Shown: one piece after another, positions 35,724 through 44,655 of the stretch
Numbering within the stretch: position 1 is the first letter of the stretch
How the letters are laid out: every line of letters starts with the position of its first letter
DNA from: an uncultured Pelagibacteraceae bacterium
Lineage (GTDB): Bacteria > Pseudomonadota > Alphaproteobacteria > Pelagibacterales > Pelagibacteraceae
Reading direction: 5' to 3'
Assembly (NCBI GenBank): GCA_902595725.1
Contig: CACJRJ010000008.1
Coordinates: 1 to 52,542 of the forward strand
Length of the DNA stretch: 52,542 bases
The notes under the pieces: generated by a model
Seen by the model: only the letters and a program-made list of their open reading frames with translations
The model's database searches: none
What the model was told of the DNA's origin: nothing
Made by a program: the position numbers and the translations under genes

Positions 35724-36903
35724 TCCTTATTTAGAAAGGCTATATAATTCTAATAAGTCTTTGATAATTTATAAAGTACATGATGGATATAATTTATATA
35801 CTGATTTTTCAAAAAAAATTGTATTAACAAGAAAAAATATAAATAATTTTTTTAATTCATTTAAAAATAAAAAGTATAAAAAAGAGACCGATCTTTTAAT
35901 AGGGTTTTTTGGATATGAAATTCTTTGTAATTTATTAAATATTCAAATAAAAAATCAACAAAAACTTAATTTCTATAAAGGTATTTTTTACAAACCAGAA
36001 ACATTAATAAAGATAAGAAAAGATATAAAAATCATATCTATAGTCAGAAAGCACAAATTCAACAGTTTCTTTAATAAAACTCAGATCTTAAGTCCCTTTA
36101 AAACAAATATTAATTATAAAAAGTATAAAAAAATATTTAATTTATTTTCAAAAAAAATAAGACAAGGAGAGACGTATCAAATTAAAATTTGTACTAAATA
36201 TAAAAATAAATCGACAATTAACCCAGTCAATTTTTTTTGGAAATTAATGAAAATAAATTCATCACCCGAGTCCTTTATGATTAGAGACAAAAACTTTTCC
36301 ATAGTTAGTTGTTCACCCGAGACTCTCATCAATAGAAAAGGAAACAAGATTGTTACCAAACCTATTGCTGGAACTCTTAAAAAAAGTAAAAAAATTAATA
36401 AAATTAGAGCACTAAATTTTTTCAGAAATAATGAGAAAGAAACGAAAGAACACAACATGATTGTTGATATGGAAAGGAGTGACTTATCAAAAATATGCAA
36501 ACCCGGATCAGTAAAAATATTAAAGAAAAAATACGTAGAGGAATACAAGCATCTATTTCATTATGTTACATCAATACAAGGTATATTGAACAAAAATACT
36601 ACTCCAAAAAATATAATTAAATCTATGATGCCAGGTGGGTCAGTTATTGGATGTCCAAAAATTAGAACTCTTCAACTTTTAAATAAACAAGAAACAGAAG
36701 ATAGAAATATATTTACAGGCAGTTTTGGATACATCAAATATAATCAGGATATGAAATTCAATATAATCATAAGGTCAATATTAAATTATAAAAATATTTC
36801 AGAAATTTCAGCAGCTTCTGGTGTTGTTTTAGACAGTTCATCAAAAAAAGAATTTAATGAAAATTTTATAAAAGCAAAATCTTTATTGGAGCTTTATAAA
36901 TGA
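35689..36903 (+). CDS. pabB: Chorismate-binding enzyme, PabB/TrpE family (aminodeoxychorismate synthase component I)
   Basis: This 404-residue protein has the chorismate-binding domain at about residues 140-404: IRQGETYQIKICTKY, SCSPETLINRKGNKIVTKPIAGT (225-229), EHNMIVDMERSDLSKIC, MMPGGSVIGCPKIRTLQLL and GSFGYI. PabB usually has Lys in PIKGT. Here it is PIAGT as in anthranilate synthase, so the motif alone does not settle PabB versus TrpE. The adjacent pabA- and pabC-like genes favour the folate branch. The start is TTG 35689 with a weak AGAG site, overlapping the MFS gene by 35 bases; an internal start is possible. Confidence 0.8.
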   Translation: MKENSSQHLKFNPYLERLYNSNKSLIIYKVHDGYNLYTDFSKKIVLTRKNINNFFNSFKNKKYKKETDLLIGFFGYEILCNLLNIQIKNQQKLNFYKGIFYKPETLIKIRKDIKIISIVRKHKFNSFFNKTQILSPFKTNINYKKYKKIFNLFSKKIRQGETYQIKICTKYKNKSTINPVNFFWKLMKINSSPESFMIRDKNFSIVSCSPETLINRKGNKIVTKPIAGTLKKSKKINKIRALNFFRNNEKETKEHNMIVDMERSDLSKICKPGSVKILKKKYVEEYKHLFHYVTSIQGILNKNTTPKNIIKSMMPGGSVIGCPKIRTLQLLNKQETEDRNIFTGSFGYIKYNQDMKFNIIIRSILNYKNISEISAASGVVLDSSSKKEFNENFIKAKSLLELYK

Positions 36904-37457
36904 TTTATATAATTGATCATCAAGACTCTTTTACTTGGAATGTAGTCCATCAATTTTCTAATTTTGATAAAGTTTATTGTTCTAATTATTTTAACATTAA
37001 TAAAAAAAAATTAGATCAATCTACAACAATTGTTTTGTCACCCGGACCAGGATCACCAAAAGATTATCCGTTAACTTCAAAGATATATAGACAATATAAA
37101 GGAAAAAAGAAAATTATCGGAATTTGTCTTGGATACCAGCAAATTTTATTTAATGAAAAAGGTAAAATAGTGCAGCAAAAAAATATTTTTCATGGTTATC
37201 AATCAAAGGTAAAAGTAACAAATGAAAGTAAATTATTTAAAAAAAATAAAATATTTAAAGTTGGACGTTATCACTCATTAAAATTATATGAACCGTTCAA
37301 GTCAAATAATATAAAAATAACGATGAGATGTGCTAAATCAAATATTCCAATGGCTATTGAAGATGTAAAAAATAGTGTATATGGTTTTCAATTTCATCCA
37401 GAATCTTTTTTAACTGAAAATGGTCAAACTATTATTAAAAAAATCCTATCATCATAA
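36900..37457 (+). CDS. pabA: Glutamine amidotransferase, PabA/TrpG type
   Basis: This 185-residue class I amidotransferase has IIDHQDSFTWNVVHQ at the N-terminus, LSPGPGSP (46-53), the nucleophile Cys76 in GICLGYQQ, and the His166-x-Glu168 dyad in FQFHPESF. It supplies ammonia to the chorismate enzyme. The HGYQSKV segment after the nucleophile is as in PabA/TrpG. It overlaps pabB by four bases (ATGA), and the pabC frame starts within it. Confidence 0.9.
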   Translation: MIYIIDHQDSFTWNVVHQFSNFDKVYCSNYFNINKKKLDQSTTIVLSPGPGSPKDYPLTSKIYRQYKGKKKIIGICLGYQQILFNEKGKIVQQKNIFHGYQSKVKVTNESKLFKKNKIFKVGRYHSLKLYEPFKSNNIKITMRCAKSNIPMAIEDVKNSVYGFQFHPESFLTENGQTIIKKILSS

Positions 37458-38193
37458 AGATTTGAAAGAAATTAAATTTCAAGATCTTTGGAACTCCCAT
37501 GGAGTTTTTACAACAATGAGACTTATAGGAAAGCCAGCTAAGATTTTATTCTTCAATGATCATATGAATAACTTATTCAGATCATTAAAAGATTATAAAA
37601 TTTATTATAAAGATATAAAAAAAAATATTAGAAAATTAATTAAAATAAATATAAAAAATAAAAAAAATTATGACCATTTGTTTAGAGTTGCAGTAAACAA
37701 AAAAATGATTTCGATTTCATTAAGAAAAAGACATAAACCTAAATTGAACTTTAAGCTTAAATTAATTAATTATAAGAGAATTGATCCTGAATATAAAAAT
37801 CTAAAATATAAAAAAATCATAAGTCACTTAAAAAAAATGGATACAACTAAGTCTGATATAGCGCTCTACAAAGATAATAAAATTTTGGAAACTGGGACTT
37901 CTAATCTTTTATTCATTAAAAAGAATAAAATATATTCACCTATAGATAGCTTTTATAAAGGAACGACACTCAGATTTTTTACAAAAAAATTAAAACAAAT
38001 TAAAAGAAAAAACATATCAGTTGAATCACTAAGTATTTATGATGAAATCATCGTTATAGGTTCAGGCAAAGGTGTAGTTTCAGTAAATTCTATTGAAAAA
38101 CCATTTTGGAAAAGAAAAAGTTTAAAAAATTATAGAATTTTATCCAAGATTTATCAAAAAGCTGTTACGAACTGTCCTTCATATAACAGTTGA
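37420..38193 (+). CDS. pabC: Aminotransferase class IV, probable aminodeoxychorismate lyase
   Basis: This 257-residue PLP fold-type IV protein has SHGVFTTMRLIG and FFNDHMNNLFRSLKDY near the N-terminus, the Lys-containing segment ISHLKKMDTTKSDIALY and ILETGTSNLLFI with the Glu and Thr/Ser that contact PLP. With the two upstream genes it would complete p-aminobenzoate synthesis from chorismate for folate. The ATG at 37420 overlaps pabA by 38 bases. A TTG at 37462, just past the pabA stop, is an alternative start giving 243 residues. Homology over the first 14 residues cannot be judged. Confidence 0.78.
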   Translation: MVKLLLKKSYHHKDLKEIKFQDLWNSHGVFTTMRLIGKPAKILFFNDHMNNLFRSLKDYKIYYKDIKKNIRKLIKINIKNKKNYDHLFRVAVNKKMISISLRKRHKPKLNFKLKLINYKRIDPEYKNLKYKKIISHLKKMDTTKSDIALYKDNKILETGTSNLLFIKKNKIYSPIDSFYKGTTLRFFTKKLKQIKRKNISVESLSIYDEIIVIGSGKGVVSVNSIEKPFWKRKSLKNYRILSKIYQKAVTNCPSYNS

Positions 38194-38244
38194 TCTATTT
38201 TGACATCTATACTAAACACTTCCTTCTAAGGGAGAAAAAGCAAT

Positions 38245-39045
38245 ATGATATCAATAAATCCATTTGCAATATTAGCTGAAACTGTATCACCAATATTTAT
38301 GCAGTCTTTTGTTGTTTTAATGGTTATCTTAATTGTTGTTGGCACCCTTGTAGATATTATTCATAAAAAAAATGTTAAGTATTTTTTTGAAAATGCAAAA
38401 AAAGCAAAATTATCTGCTACTAAAACTTTAAGTACAGGTGAAAGAATATCTGTAATTTCTAAAACAATCGTAAGCGATATAGCTACTACTTCTGAACTTG
38501 GGGCTGGCAAAAGAAGAGCAGCTCATTTGCTTGGAATGTATGGAACAATTTTATTCTGGGTAGGATCAGCAATAATGATTTTTTGTTATTCAAGTCCATC
38601 TTCAGATACACCATCTTTCTGGCCTATCATTTGGCACGTAGGTGCTATTATGACAGTAGTCGGAGGAAGTTGGTTTTGGTTTTTCTTGAGAGTAGACGTT
38701 TATTCAGAAGCTCAACCTTGGTATAGAATTATAAAAGCAGATTTATTTGTTCTTGCTCTTGTTGTGTCATCTCTAACTGGTTTAATTTGGTCTTATTTAC
38801 AATCTTTAAATTTAAATGACAGATGGGATGATAAAGTATTTTTAGTATTATTTATTGTATCAAACCTTGTTTTATTTGGAGGAGTATATTGGTCTAAATT
38901 TGCACATATGTTTTATAAACCAGGAGCTGCGATACAGAAAAATTTAGCAGAAGCTGACGGTTCCAGAGACAATTTGCCACCCGAAGCAGATGCCCCAAAG
39001 CAATTTGGATTAGGTATAAGTAGAGAGAATCCAAAACATTATTAA
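38245..39045 (+). CDS. aprM: AprM-type membrane anchor of adenylylsulfate reductase
   Basis: This 266-residue protein has about five membrane segments (residues 18-38, 93-113, 128-150, 168-190 and 203-222) with a cytoplasmic amphipathic region between the first two. It lies directly before aprB and aprA, the position of the AprM anchor known from sulfur oxidisers and SAR11 that links APS reductase to the quinone pool. Histidines in HLLGMYG, IIWHVGA and KFAHMFY could bind heme. A good AAGGGAG site precedes the ATG. Assignment rests on context and topology. Confidence 0.8.
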   Translation: MISINPFAILAETVSPIFMQSFVVLMVILIVVGTLVDIIHKKNVKYFFENAKKAKLSATKTLSTGERISVISKTIVSDIATTSELGAGKRRAAHLLGMYGTILFWVGSAIMIFCYSSPSSDTPSFWPIIWHVGAIMTVVGGSWFWFFLRVDVYSEAQPWYRIIKADLFVLALVVSSLTGLIWSYLQSLNLNDRWDDKVFLVLFIVSNLVLFGGVYWSKFAHMFYKPGAAIQKNLAEADGSRDNLPPEADAPKQFGLGISRENPKHY

Positions 39046-39073
39046 AATGATTTTGAAAGGAATAAAATAAATT

Positions 39074-39544
39074 ATGTCAACTTTTGTATATATGACTCGT
39101 TGTGATGGTTGTGGTCATTGTGTAGATATTTGTCCTTCAGATATTATGCACATAGATGAAACTATAAGACGTGCAAAAAATATTGAACCGAATTTTTGTT
39201 GGGAATGTTATTCATGTGTTAAAGCTTGTCCTAACCATGCAATAGATGTTCGAGGTTATGCTGACTTTGCACCTATGGGACATAGCGTAAGAGTTAGAAG
39301 AGAAGAAGAAAAAGGAACAATCTCTTGGAAAATTAAATTTAGAAATGGGACAGTAAAAGACTTTGTTTCTCCAATAACAACAAAGCCATGGGGAAAATTT
39401 ATTCCAAAACTTGCAGATGGTGACAAACCAAACCAAGGAGAAATAAATTCGCAAATTCTTTATTCAGAACCTGAAGGTTTAAATACAAAAAAAGAATTAC
39501 CTAAAGTAGAAAAAAGTGCATTTAAAAAAGGTGTTTATTATTAA
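39074..39544 (+). CDS. aprB: Adenylylsulfate reductase beta subunit
   Basis: This 156-residue protein carries two [4Fe-4S] motifs: Cys10-x2-Cys13-x2-Cys16-x3-Cys20 and Cys42-x2-Cys45-x2-Cys48-x3-Cys52. AprB-type FAPMGHSVRVRREEEKGTISWKIKFRNG follows. It wires electrons from the FAD of AprA. Running in the oxidative direction, the complex turns sulfite plus AMP into adenylylsulfate. Its stop (TAA) overlaps the aprA start by one base. Confidence 0.93.
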   Translation: MSTFVYMTRCDGCGHCVDICPSDIMHIDETIRRAKNIEPNFCWECYSCVKACPNHAIDVRGYADFAPMGHSVRVRREEEKGTISWKIKFRNGTVKDFVSPITTKPWGKFIPKLADGDKPNQGEINSQILYSEPEGLNTKKELPKVEKSAFKKGVYY

Positions 39545-41400
39545 TGGCTAGAAAAACTATAGTTGAAGATTGTGATATTCTTGTTGTAGGCGGGGGTATG
39601 GCTGGTACTGGTGCCACTTTTGAAGCTAGACACTGGGGCAGAGACTTAAAAATTATTTGCGTAGAAAAAGCGAATATCGACAGAAGTGGAGCTGTAGCTC
39701 AAGGTCTATATGCAATCAACTGCTATATGGGAATGCAATGGGGAGAAAATCAACCAGAAGATCATGTTCGTTATGCTCGAAATGATCTAATGGGTCTAGT
39801 TAGAGAAGATCTTGGATATGATATGGCTCGTCACGTAGACTCAACAGTACACATGTTTGATGAGTGGGGCTTGCCAATGATGAAGAATAAAGAAACTGGC
39901 CGTTACCAACGTGAAGGTAAATGGCAAATAATGATTCATGGAGAAAGTTATAAGCCAATAGTAGCTGAAGCAGCAAAAAAATCTGCAGATAAAATTTATA
40001 ATAGGATCATGATTACTCATCTATTAATGGATGAATCAAAAGAAAATAGAGTAGGTGGAGCTGTTGGATTTAACATGAGAACTGGAGACTATTATGTGTT
40101 CAGAGCAAAAACTGTAATAGTTGCTGCAGGTGGAGCTTCTCATATTTTTAAACCAAGAGCTGTTGGTGAAGGAATGGGAAGAACTTGGTATGCACCTTGG
40201 AGTAATGGATCTGCATATGCTCTTCCGATTGAAGCTGGAGCTAAAATGACACAAATGGAAAATAGAATTGTGTTATGTAGATTTAAAGATGGTTATGGTC
40301 CTGTAGGAGCTTATTTTTTACATTTAAAAACTTATACTCAGAATGCCAATGGAGAGAATTATGAGAAGAAATGGTACGATAAAACTAAAGAGTTAGTTGG
40401 TGAATATATTGACCATCATCCAACTCCAACCTGTTTACGTAATCATGCTTTTATACAAGAAGTCATGGCAGGAGGCGGTCCAATTCACATGGTTACTAAA
40501 GAGGCTTTCCAAGATCCACATTTAGAAACAGTTGGGTGGGAGAATTTCTTAGGTATGACAGTTGGACAAGCAGTTGTTTGGGCATCACAAAATATTGATC
40601 CAAAATACACAAATCCTGAATTAACCACTTCTGAACCTTATGTAATGGGTTCACATGCTACTTGTTCAGGTGCCTGGGTTAGTGGTCCTGAAGATATTGC
40701 CCCTCCAGAATATTTTTGGGGATATAATAGAATGACAACTGTAGAAGGTTTATTTGGTGCGGGTGATACAGTAGGTGGAAGTGCACACAAATTCTCATCA
40801 GGGTCATTTACAGAGGGAAGATTGGCAGCAAAAGCAGCTGTTAAGTATATTGAAGAAGAAAAGGCAAAAGATATAAATGTAAGTGACAAACAATGTGAAA
40901 ATTTTAAAGATATTATATTTAAACCATTGGAAAACTATACTGTTGGAAGAAACGAAATTACAGGTGGAACAGTTTCTCCAAGCTATATATCACCAATTCA
41001 AGGTCTTCAACGTCTACAGAAAATTATGGACGAGTACGTTGGAGGAATATCTTATAACTATATGACTAATGAAAATACTCTTAAAAAAGGTCTAGAATTA
41101 TTAGATTGGTTACAAGAAGACCTTGAAAAAGTAGGTGCTGAAGATTATCACCAGTTAATGAGGGCTTGGGAGTTAAAACATAGAACTCTTACATCTCAGT
41201 GCGTAACTGAACATACTCTTTTTAGACAAGAGACACGTTGGCCAGGCTATTATTACAGAGGTGACTACATGAAGCTAGATGATGAAAATTGGCATTGTTT
41301 AACCCTATCCAGAAGAGATCCTAAGACTGGCAAATTCACTATGGAGAAGGCTCCAGTTTATCATATAGTTGATGAAAAAGAGAAGAAGGAAGCTTCATAA
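39544..41400 (+). CDS. aprA: Adenylylsulfate reductase alpha subunit
   Basis: This 618-residue FAD enzyme has the N-terminal dinucleotide motif CDILVVGGGMAGTGATFEA (about residues 9-27), RSGAVAQGLYAINCY, a central region with GRTWYAPWSNGSAYALPIEAGAKM, and the C-terminal helical part LKHRTLTSQCVTEHTLFRQETRWPGYYYR. These segments match AprA. In SAR11 it is taken to oxidise sulfite from organosulfur breakdown rather than to respire sulfate. No ATP sulfurylase gene is in the window, so the fate of APS depends on genes elsewhere. Confidence 0.95.
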   Translation: MARKTIVEDCDILVVGGGMAGTGATFEARHWGRDLKIICVEKANIDRSGAVAQGLYAINCYMGMQWGENQPEDHVRYARNDLMGLVREDLGYDMARHVDSTVHMFDEWGLPMMKNKETGRYQREGKWQIMIHGESYKPIVAEAAKKSADKIYNRIMITHLLMDESKENRVGGAVGFNMRTGDYYVFRAKTVIVAAGGASHIFKPRAVGEGMGRTWYAPWSNGSAYALPIEAGAKMTQMENRIVLCRFKDGYGPVGAYFLHLKTYTQNANGENYEKKWYDKTKELVGEYIDHHPTPTCLRNHAFIQEVMAGGGPIHMVTKEAFQDPHLETVGWENFLGMTVGQAVVWASQNIDPKYTNPELTTSEPYVMGSHATCSGAWVSGPEDIAPPEYFWGYNRMTTVEGLFGAGDTVGGSAHKFSSGSFTEGRLAAKAAVKYIEEEKAKDINVSDKQCENFKDIIFKPLENYTVGRNEITGGTVSPSYISPIQGLQRLQKIMDEYVGGISYNYMTNENTLKKGLELLDWLQEDLEKVGAEDYHQLMRAWELKHRTLTSQCVTEHTLFRQETRWPGYYYRGDYMKLDDENWHCLTLSRRDPKTGKFTMEKAPVYHIVDEKEKKEAS

Positions 41401-41408
41401 TTATATTA

Positions 41409-41759
41409 ATGAGTCTTCTAGACAAATCTGAGGAAGAAATAATCAAAATTGCTGAGCCCATTTGGGCTAACTTAGTCAAGTCATCAAACATTAAAGACTA
41501 TGGAGGATTTACTAAAGATTTCTCATCACAGATGCTCTACGGAGCTAATGAAGTGGAACTTGGAAAGCAATGGGCAAGTAATGACCTTATATCTTCACTG
41601 TCAGAAGGCTGTAAAGCGTTTGGCTGCCTTAAGAGAGGTCAGCATGTTAGTATTTTATACAAACAGACTAGCACAAAGATCCCAGGAGAGTTTTTAGGAC
41701 GTCTTGTCTTAGGAGAAGAGGGTGATCAGATTAAAGTTTTTGGAGCTACAATCTTTTAA
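41409..41759 (+). CDS. Conserved-looking small protein downstream of aprA
   Basis: This 116-residue soluble protein starts eight bases after aprA and is therefore part of the apr operon. It is predicted as mixed helix and strand, ending IPGEFLGRLVLGEEGDQIKVFGATIF, which is reminiscent of NTF2/SnoaL-like sheets. CKAFGCLKR contains two cysteines. I do not recognise a family. Position suggests a role with APS reductase, such as assembly, or with sulfite handling. Confidence 0.7.
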   Translation: MSLLDKSEEEIIKIAEPIWANLVKSSNIKDYGGFTKDFSSQMLYGANEVELGKQWASNDLISSLSEGCKAFGCLKRGQHVSILYKQTSTKIPGEFLGRLVLGEEGDQIKVFGATIF

Positions 41760-41823
41760 ATATTTTTTAGATTTTTTTTAAAAATTACTTGCAAAATTTT
41801 AAAACCAGGTGTAATTCCTAATT

Positions 41824-41970
41824 ATGCTTAACAATTTTATTAAAAATATTAAATACTCCGTTAAGCAACTTCCAAATCTTCAATCATTTATCAGTGCAAA
41901 ATCGGCTATATATTTTGGTTTAGCTGCATACTGGGGACTAATTCTTTTTGGAACTTTTTTTAATATTTAA
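41824..41970 (+). CDS. 48-residue single-pass membrane mini-protein between apr genes and sulfite exporter
   Basis: ATG 41824 to TAA 41968-41970 encodes 48 residues: a basic N-terminus (NNFIKNIKYSVKQ) and one hydrophobic helix at about 29-46 (AIYFGLAAYWGLILFGTFF). Spacing to the TauE-like gene is 43 bases. The surrounding 254-base gap would otherwise be unusually long for this genome, which supports a real gene. Function is unknown; it could be a small subunit of the AprM or TauE membrane proteins. Confidence 0.5.
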   Translation: MLNNFIKNIKYSVKQLPNLQSFISAKSAIYFGLAAYWGLILFGTFFNI

Positions 41971-42000
41971 TCAAATAGTTGACTTTAATATTTTAGGAGA

Positions 42001-42015
42001 ATAGTTAGTAACTAT
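42001..42015 (+). repeat. Palindrome over the start codon of the sulfite-exporter gene
   Basis: ATAGTTA-G-TAACTAT (42001-42015) is a perfect inverted repeat with one central base that includes the A and T of the ATG at 42014. The ribosome site TTAGGAGA lies just before it. The loop is too tight for a simple RNA hairpin at full length, so a protein site, partial hairpin or chance are all possible. Confidence 0.45.
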
Positions 42016-43099
42016 GGAGTATTTTCTTCCAATAGCAGAAGTTTATGTAAATCTTCCTTTAATATTTATTCTTAGTTTAGTTGTTGGAGTTCTTTCAGGT
42101 TTGTTTGGTGTTGGAGGAGGTTTTTTAATGACTCCATTTTTAATTTTTTTAGGTGTGCCACCAACTTATGCAGTGCCAAACGAGGCAAACAATATTTTAG
42201 GTACATCAATCTCAGGTTCAACTACTCATTATCTTAAAGGAACTTTGGATTATAAAATGGGATTTATGATTGTCATAGGTGGTGCAGCTGGGACCATCTT
42301 AGGTATTATAACTTTTTCTTATTTCCAAGACATTGGAAAAATTAATATAGTTATTTCATTATCATATATGTACATCTTGGCAATTATTGGAACAATAATG
42401 CTTGTTCAAGGAGTCACAGAAATCGATAGAGCAAGAAGAAAAATTGTTGTTAGAAAAAAACTTCACTATCATTATTGGATACATGGTTTGCCGTTTAGAA
42501 TGAGATTTAAAAAATCTAAGTTATATGAAAGTGCCTTCACACCGATTATTATTGGCCTTGTTGTTGGATTTATAGCTGCAATAATGGGTGTTGGTGGTGC
42601 ATTTATTTTAGTACCTGCAATGATTTATATAATTGGTATGCCAACCAAACTTATTCCAGGAACTTCTTTGTTTGTAACGATTTTTGTTAGCGCAATTGTT
42701 ACTGTTCTTCATGCTTTTAATTATGGTTCAATTGATCTTTTGCTCGTAATGATCTTAATTTGTGGCTCTATATTAGGCGTTCAGGTAGGACAAAAAGTTG
42801 GTGAGAGAGTTGATAGCTCTCAATTTAAAACTATTTTAGCAGTTCTATTATTGCTAGTTGGTATAGCAATTGCTTATGATGCATTTTTTACAGAGAAAAC
42901 TTTAGAAGTTGTAAGTAATAATGGTGCTAAAACTTTAAGTCCTTTTGCAAAATTTATAAAAGATATATCTGTAAATGTTCCTGTTCTTTATGGAATGTTG
43001 TCAATACTTCTAGCACTTATTTTGGGTGTTGGTGCAGCTATATTAAGAAGATTTTTTTCTAACCTAAGAAAAAATATGAAAGTAGTTAAAAGTAAATAG
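42014..43099 (+). CDS. TauE/SafE family sulfite/anion exporter
   Basis: This 361-residue membrane protein shows the two-fold TauE/SafE repeat: LSGLFGVGGGFLMTPFLIFLGVPP with NEANNILGTSISGS in the first half, and AAIMGVGGAFILVPAMIYIIGMP with GTSLFVTIFVSAIV in the second. A soluble insert lies at about residues 138-170. Members export sulfite, sulfoacetate or related anions. Its place between aprBA and suyAB-xsc makes sulfite the likely cargo, as overflow when sulfonate desulfonation outpaces oxidation. Confidence 0.88.
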   Translation: MEYFLPIAEVYVNLPLIFILSLVVGVLSGLFGVGGGFLMTPFLIFLGVPPTYAVPNEANNILGTSISGSTTHYLKGTLDYKMGFMIVIGGAAGTILGIITFSYFQDIGKINIVISLSYMYILAIIGTIMLVQGVTEIDRARRKIVVRKKLHYHYWIHGLPFRMRFKKSKLYESAFTPIIIGLVVGFIAAIMGVGGAFILVPAMIYIIGMPTKLIPGTSLFVTIFVSAIVTVLHAFNYGSIDLLLVMILICGSILGVQVGQKVGERVDSSQFKTILAVLLLLVGIAIAYDAFFTEKTLEVVSNNGAKTLSPFAKFIKDISVNVPVLYGMLSILLALILGVGAAILRRFFSNLRKNMKVVKSK

Positions 43100-43107
43100 T
43101 TAATTTT

Positions 43108-44274
43108 CTAAGCACTTCTAAATAATTTAGTCATAATAAATTCTTTATGACCTAGTACTTCTGCACAAGTTAAACGACCACTAGCAGCTCTGATAGTTGT
43201 TTTTATAAGTTCATCGCCAGCTTGATCCATATTCATTTCTCTTTTTAAAATTTTTGAAACATCTAAATCAATATGTTCTTTCATATTAACCGCAGTACTT
43301 GGGTTTCCTGTTAATTTAACCACAGGTTCAATTGCATTTCCAATAATATTTCCTTGTCCAGTTGGAAATAAATGAATATTAAAACCAGCCGCAGCTTGTA
43401 AAGTTAAACATTCACCAGCAGCAGAAGATGTATCCATAAAATACAATCCTGGACCTTTTTTAGGCTCTTCAGCTGGAGTTAGTACATCAATAAATTTTCT
43501 TGATCCAATTTTTTGAAAATTCCCAAAAGCTTTTTCTTCAATTGTAGTTAAGCCACCAGCTATATTTCCAGCTGTAGGTTGGCTTTCCGAAAGATCATTT
43601 GTAGCTTCTTTCAGAATGAAATCATTATAGTCACTCCAAGTTTTCATGAATTTTTTTTGCGCTTCAGGTGTTGAACCTCTAGTTGCGCAAACTTTTTCAG
43701 CACCAGTTAATTCTGAAGTTTCGCCAAAGCAAAGATGAACTCCTAATGGTTCTAATTTATCCATTAAATTTCCAACTGCAGGATTAGCTGCCATTCCTGA
43801 TGTTGTATCAGATTCCCCACATTTAACTGATATCCATAAATCACTTAAAGGACATTCTTCTCTTTGTTTTTCAGATGCCCACTGAGAAAATTCTTGAGCT
43901 TTTTTAGAAGCAGTCATTATTGTTTTAATATCTCCCGCTCCTTCAATACTAAAACCTTCAACAGGTTTTCCAGTTGTAGCTATTGCATCAACAATTCTTT
44001 TAGTCCATTTAGGCTCAATACCTATAACAACACATGCTGCAACATTTGGGTTTTTTCCAGTTCCAATCATTGTGTCAAAAAATAATTCTAAGTCAGCGCC
44101 AAATTGTAATCTTCCATAAGCATGAGGTATAGCAAAAGTACCTTTTATATTATTAGCAACAGCTTCGGCACAAGCATTTGAAATATCATCAACTGGCAGA
44201 ATTACAACATGGTTTCTAGTACCAACTCTCCCATTTTCTCTTTTATAACCTAAAAAACTTTTTGGAATTTCCAT
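43108..44274 (-). CDS. suyB: (2R)-sulfolactate sulfo-lyase subunit beta
   Basis: This 388-residue protein belongs to the UxaA/altronate-dehydratase superfamily: [22 protein letters not shown] at the N-terminus, [46 protein letters not shown] and [23 protein letters not shown]. The form without fused SAF domain next to a separate 95-residue SAF protein, beside xsc and apr, is that of SuyB. With SuyA it splits 3-sulfolactate to pyruvate and sulfite. An altronate or galactarate dehydratase is less likely given the neighbours. Confidence 0.87.
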   Translation of the reverse strand: MEIPKSFLGYKRENGRVGTRNHVVILPVDDISNACAEAVANNIKGTFAIPHAYGRLQFGADLELFFDTMIGTGKNPNVAACVVIGIEPKWTKRIVDAIATTGKPVEGFSIEGAGDIKTIMTASKKAQEFSQWASEKQREECPLSDLWISVKCGESDTTSGMAANPAVGNLMDKLEPLGVHLCFGETSELTGAEKVCATRGSTPEAQKKFMKTWSDYNDFILKEATNDLSESQPTAGNIAGGLTTIEEKAFGNFQKIGSRKFIDVLTPAEEPKKGPGLYFMDTSSAAGECLTLQAAAGFNIHLFPTGQGNIIGNAIEPVVKLTGNPSTAVNMKEHIDLDVSKILKREMNMDQAGDELIKTTIRAASGRLTCAEVLGHKEFIMTKLFRSA

Positions 44275-44278
44275 GTTA

Positions 44279-44566
44279 TTACCACTTCTTAGTTTTTACA
44301 TTGTGAACATGTACATGCTCACCTTTTTTAATATCTTTAACAACCTTCCCAATATCATGACCATATTTTAAAATTGTATCTCCTTCTTTAAAATCTATCA
44401 TTGCAATTTTATGTCCTAGAGGGATCTCATTTTTAGATTGAATTTTAACAGATTTATCATTTTCCATAATCCAGCAATTACATTCTTGATTAGGGGTTAT
44501 TTTTTCAATAACTACAACGCCTACATTGTCTTTTTCATCATGAATAATTATATCTGTATTAGCCAT
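44279..44566 (-). CDS. suyA: (2R)-sulfolactate sulfo-lyase subunit alpha
   Basis: This 95-residue protein is a single SAF-type domain: [22 protein letters not shown], then [47 protein letters not shown]. The PLGHKIA and HVHVHN segments are the family signature seen at the N-terminus of fused UxaA proteins. It is the small subunit of sulfolactate sulfo-lyase. It lies four bases upstream of suyB. It diverges from xsc across 89 bases that must hold both promoters. Confidence 0.87.
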   Translation of the reverse strand: MANTDIIIHDEKDNVGVVVIEKITPNQECNCWIMENDKSVKIQSKNEIPLGHKIAMIDFKEGDTILKYGHDIGKVVKDIKKGEHVHVHNVKTKKW

Positions 44567-44655
44567 AGCGACGATTTCTTTATTTGAAATTTCTTTGATC
44601 TTATATATTAATCATGTCGTTAAACAAATAAAAATTTTATATAGAAAGATTTTAT

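Noticed and set aside
38194-38244. TTGACA/TATACT boxes before aprM as a sigma-70 promoter
   Set aside because: Both hexamers occur but spacing is wrong (they nearly touch); the promoter position is unresolved.
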